This document shows positions 21,465 through 34,010 of a DNA stretch of 34,010 nucleotides, piece after piece (within the stretch, counting starts at the first letter, position 1; every line of letters begins with the position of its first letter). The notes under the pieces are model-generated. The model made no database searches, was not told the DNA's origin, and saw only the letters and a list, made by a program, of their open reading frames with translations. A program made the translations under genes and the position numbers. Origin of the DNA: Parachlorella kessleri (Eukaryota > Chlorophyta > Trebouxiophyceae > Chlorellales > Chlorellaceae); contig BBXU01001456.1 in assembly GCA_001598975.1 (NCBI GenBank), forward strand, positions 1-34,010. The letters run 5' to 3'.

Positions 21465-22420
21465 CTTCTGCGCGCAACCTCGGTGGCGCCTTAACTGCTA
21501 CAGTCCCATCTCAGCTGCTTCCCTTGGAACTCCAACAGATCATCTGGGACCTTGCACGATCTGGCTAAGATGTTGTGTTTCGTCCAAAACGCGGTACTGC
21601 CATCCGATTACACTGCCGTAAGTCCGCTACAAGTGCGGCCAACTAGAAGTCACTGAGTATTGCCCAGGGTGTTTCCTGCCGACAAATACACCAGTTGCAG
21701 AGGCCCACCTAATGGCATGTACCACTTGTCAAAACTGAAAGCTTACAGGTGCTGCCCCACTGACTACACTGCTGCTTTGCCTTGGCTGGCTCTTTGCCAG
21801 CCATTACCCGTTTTCCGGTTGGGCCAACCGTTTCGCTGTTACAGCGTGTTTCCTGCCTCAAGTTGTTGACGCCGCTCAAGCCGCCGTGTAATAGCCATAC
21901 GTGCCATCACCAATCCTTGTCACTACTTTGATGCAAGCTGGCATGCATACGACCCTTTATTGCCAGGGACTGGAGGTATGAAACAATCTTTGAAATTTGT
22001 GATTAAGACTCTTATGCAGCATATATGTTCACCAAAGGGGCAAAGCAGGCCTATTGGGTCGCACTCCTGAGGTTACAACCGGTGCACAGCCGATGACCGC
22101 CCACATAGCAAGCATGGGGAAGCAGTGAGATATAAGTGGGCACCATGTAGCCCAAGAGGCAAGAGAGAAGCAAGAGATAGGCGGCCTGGACGCGGATTAT
22201 GCATTGCGGCAGCAGGGAATGAGGGCGTTCTGGCTGCTCCTAGGTCAGATGCAGACGTTCAAATTGCCCAAGCCGCCGCACTCTGCGCAGCCCTGGGCGC
22301 GAGGTTAGGTGAGCCGTCGCGAACATTTCGTTCATCCTCTAGTCGTACATTAGTTGGAACCCCGGGTCATCACCCTCTACTTGACTATTGCTATCGGTCA
22401 TCTCAAGCCGCGGGGCAGGC

Positions 22421-26067
<3,647 letters not shown>

Positions 26068-27279
26068 GCTAGTGAGGAAGCGCCATGGTTGCCTTGGGTG
26101 CATCGCTTGCTACCTACAGCTGGTCAGGACTGTAATTGCCCTCGTCAAACATTTTATTTATCATGTATTCCTTGCCGGATGGCAAGGCTTGCTATGTATC
26201 ACTAGACAACCGCGGCATTGATATGCTGGCTGATGAAATGTCTTCTCCTTGTGAGGGTCCAGCAGTCAGATTTGGCTGCTGGCGCCACATCTGCTTCACA
26301 CTGTGGGCAATACGACATGTGAGCACTGTGAAATGTCAACCATAGTCTGCTTCAAGCCAAGTATATCTTAGGGTGTATGTCCTTATTTTTCTCCTTGATT
26401 GTCCTGGTGGGATATCCCAAGGTAGTATACCTGCTCTTGCTTACAGCAAGTAAGCTTGTGTGTGAGCCCGGGTGGCCTTCTTATAGTTGGTGGTAACACA
26501 GCGCACAGACGTAAGGATGGCATGTAAGGGGCAGGACAGGCACAAGTCAGATGCAAGGCGCAAGGCAGGTTGGTTATTGGCGCAGGCGGGGTCGCCGCAG
26601 CTGATAAGAAGTCCCAGCCACCATGATGTAATCCCTGTCGCGGCCGTGCATATGTCACTGGATATTCCCAAGGCTGTGACTCTCCGCGCTCTTCTGCAGC
26701 CTGCCACAGCAAGGATCAGCCATCATGCAACGAGTCTATGCCCTAGGGGGCTGTGCCTTCCGAGGGGTGGCCCTGAAACAGGTGATCGCTTTCAACCCAA
26801 GGCGTGATCCCCCTTTTTGACAAGTCATGGAAGCAGTGCTGTTTAGGAGCAGGAGCACTGGGCCCTGGGCACCTGTCGACCCAATAGTGATGCAGGTTTA
26901 AAGGCAGAGTTGCCGTGCCAGCAAGCCAGCAACTGCCTGGGGCAACGAATGCTGCAAACCTGCAGGGTGGGCTAACTGGTCGCTGCTTGCCGACAGCTAG
27001 AAGTGCCATCCACCGCTCTGCCGTGTACTGCCAGCAAGCTCAGGAGGCCCCGGTTGTTGGGTAAGTCGTGCAGCAGCACGGACAGTACGCCACTGGGGAG
27101 TGATAAGTGAAATTTGACCACCAGACTGGCCAGTGGACTGATGGCACTGGGTCGAGCTAAATCGACAGCGTCTACCCAGCCCTGGGGATTCACGGCAGCC
27201 TGGCCAGCTGTGTTGGCAGGACGCCAAGAATCTGCCAGGCAAGGCGCAAGGGTCCTGAGCACTAGAAGTGCATTTGCAG
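26068..27279. other. Region between the two flavoenzyme genes; 5' end of copy 2 not resolved
   Basis: This holds the 3' UTR of copy 1 and the promoter and any first exon(s) of copy 2. A phase-compatible upstream exon of copy 2 ends at donor GTTGTTGG|GTAAGT (27060), reading ..QQAQEAPVVG into the exon at 27280. Its own start is unclear. An ATG at 26723 opens 19 codons to a GTGATC donor but is out of phase with that model. Confidence 0.4.
26131..26135 (+). terminator. TGTAA poly(A) signal of flavoenzyme 1
   Basis: TGTAA 63 nt after the stop codon, the first occurrence downstream. Spacing suits a short 3' UTR. Confidence 0.5.
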
Positions 27280-32761
<5,482 letters not shown>

Positions 32762-33416
32762 GCCCTACACAGCTTGACGTGATGCGACCCCAGCAACAGA
32801 CAGCACTGCAAGTTCTTTGACGTCTGGTGTATTAGCACTAGTCCTGATGGAAGCTTGTTCACATACCTTCTTTGGCTTGTTCTTTGTTGCTTGCTTATTT
32901 TCTGCTTGTGCAGTGTGTTGCTGATAAGGGCTTATTCTCTTGGTACAGAGGTTGAGCCATGGGTTGAGCAGTTGCCTGCCTAGTTAAAAGCACCTTAGCA
33001 GCAGCAGTAGTTGCAGATGCTAAACAGCTTCAGTTATATTCTTTTCGGAAAGCTACTTACAGGTGCTGGACAGTGCTCGATGGCTGACGGTCGCATCGTT
33101 CGTGTCAGCACACCCAGTGCACCTGTCGTACTGACAGAACCGAAAGGAATCATTACTTTTTGTCGCCTACCCCCAATAACCAACGCTGATCAGTTTGCAA
33201 GCCGTTCGGCTGCGGCGGCTGGTGGCGGTGTTGGCGGGAGTTTGGCACGCGCAGCTTCTAGCGTCGTTTCTCAGCTCACCGTAGTTGGTGAAGTTGTACA
33301 TATTAACTCTACAAAACAGTCCTGAAGGAGGACCTTACTGAAGTTGTATCTCCTGCCACTGAAACCACTGCCTTGAAACACGGCCTTGCCAGCAGTCAGT
33401 CCTACGCTGTGCCGCT
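32762..33416. other. Intergenic region after flavoenzyme copy 2
   Basis: AT-richer than neighbouring coding DNA. It contains one ATG-started open frame (33017-33325, listed separately) and presumably the promoter of the secreted-protein gene. No TGTAA signal was found. Confidence 0.5.
33017..33325 (+). CDS. Possible small protein of 102 residues, unrecognised
   Basis: ATG-started frame with no intron needed, beginning MLNSFSYILFGKLLTGAG and ending VVHINSTKQS. It has a short hydrophobic N-terminus and an Ala/Gly/Ser-rich middle. Its codons end in A or T far more often than those of the neighbouring genes, which are mostly G/C-ending. It may be a real small gene, an upstream ORF in the 5' leader of the gene at 33417, or chance. 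No family was recognised. Confidence 0.22.
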   Translation: MLNSFSYILFGKLLTGAGQCSMADGRIVRVSTPSAPVVLTEPKGIITFCRLPPITNADQFASRSAAAAGGGVGGSLARAASSVVSQLTVVGEVVHINSTKQS

Positions 33417-34010
33417 ATGCGGTACTTCCTGGTGTGCTTGCTGCTCCTGGGAGCGGTGGCACGGGCACAGGTGCGGCTCACGAAGCGCCTAGTCATGTAA
33501 GGCCGAAGGCCTGAGGGCGCTTGCTGCTGGGGCTGCTCGCTTACAAAACCTTTTTAGTGTATCGTGCAGGATACCGATGTGCCTGGGGCTACTGCCGTGG
33601 AGGACCTGGCACCCAGCCTGGACCTGGCCTTCACAGAGGAGCAGGCTGCGGACGACACTGTCCAGAGCGCTGTGAATAAGGAGGCCTTCCAGCTGAACGA
33701 CGAGCAGTTGCCAGGACAGCCAGACGCAGGGGTGGAGGAGCAGGATGGCAGTGTTGAGTTTGATAGCGAGCAGGCCAACGTGGGTGAGCCGGCCTCAGTG
33801 ACTGACAGTGACAAGGACCCAGCAGGCGACGAGCCTCAGCCGCCCCACCACTGGCACAAGCATGGTGACAAGCACCATGGCGACAGGGAGCATGAGGGCA
33901 AGTGGCGCCGCGGCAAGCATGGCCGTGGGTGGCCTTTCCCGCCCCGGCCCTGCCCCCCGGGTGCGCCCTGCCCTCCATTCCCCCACCCACCCCACCATCA
34001 CCACGAGCAT
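33417..34010 (+). CDS. Secreted acidic, His/Pro-rich protein, 3' partial
   Basis: Exon 1 (33417-33470) encodes MRYFLVCLLLLGAVARAQ, a classic signal peptide with a likely cut after ARA. The intron is 33471-33569 (GTGCGG...GTGCAG), phase 0. Exon 2 runs from 33570 to the window edge: first an acidic stretch rich in Glu, Asp and Gln (DLAPSLDLAFTEEQAADD), then a His/Lys/Arg part (HHWHKHGDKHHGDREHEGKW), then a Pro/Cys part with CPPGAPCPP and HHHHEH. An alternative donor at 33496 leads to an early stop and was not chosen. No family was recognised. Export is inferred; clustered His suggests metal binding or a cell-wall/extracellular role. The gene continues past the window. Confidence 0.6.

Noticed and set aside
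33471..33569. Donor GTAAGG at 33496 for the signal-peptide exon
   Set aside because: It has better consensus but forces a frame that meets a stop within exon 2; the GTGCGG donor at 33471 leaves a long open frame to the window end.

Overview
The window is nuclear DNA of a green alga, most likely a chlamydomonadalean chlorophyte (Haematococcus/Chlamydomonas-like). This is judged from GC-rich sequence, very intron-dense genes with GT-AG and a few GC-AG introns, long Ala/Pro/Ser/Gln-rich disordered coding stretches, TGTAA as the likely poly(A) signal, and a TTTTAGGG-type telomere-like tract inside an intron. No bacterial, plastid or RNA gene was found. All gene models were built by hand from splice sites, reading phase and family motifs; no alignment was run.

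Layout. (1) 1-15858, + strand: the 3' part of a very large gene for a SOS1/NHX7-type plasma-membrane Na+/H+ antiporter. The window opens in the exon carrying the GGLRGAVSL membrane motif and runs through a ~1,015-residue disordered insert, the SOS1 cytosolic helical region, a degenerate cyclic-nucleotide-binding-like domain and a coiled, disordered tail. 25 exons join in phase to 2,227 residues. (2) 17029-19249, - strand: a six-exon, 393-residue lunapark-like ER membrane protein that lacks the family's zinc ribbon. (3) 20464-21300, - strand: a four-exon, 128-residue GATA-type zinc-finger protein. (4) 22532-26067, + strand: an 11-exon, 380-residue Old Yellow Enzyme / 12-oxophytodienoate-reductase-like flavoenzyme. 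(5) 27280-32761, + strand: a tandem paralogue of that enzyme with 16 recognisable exons; its start codon is unresolved. (6) 33417 to the window end, + strand: the start of a secreted acidic, then His/Pro-rich protein.

The genes do not form one pathway. The two flavoenzymes are a tandem duplication. The antiporter and the lunapark-like gene converge, and the GATA gene and the first flavoenzyme diverge from a shared 1.2-kb intergenic region.

The most striking pattern is that exon edges, with their splice sites, are repeatedly copied in tandem into the neighbouring intron, especially in the antiporter gene. There are at least eight cases, from near-exact to decayed. One is a 42-nt copy with both splice sites intact that would splice in frame. 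The tandem flavoenzyme pair also shows heavy intron turnover: six introns are present only in copy 2 and one only in copy 1, although several shared introns still look alike. Together these suggest that local duplication of exon-intron junctions is an active source of new splice sites here.
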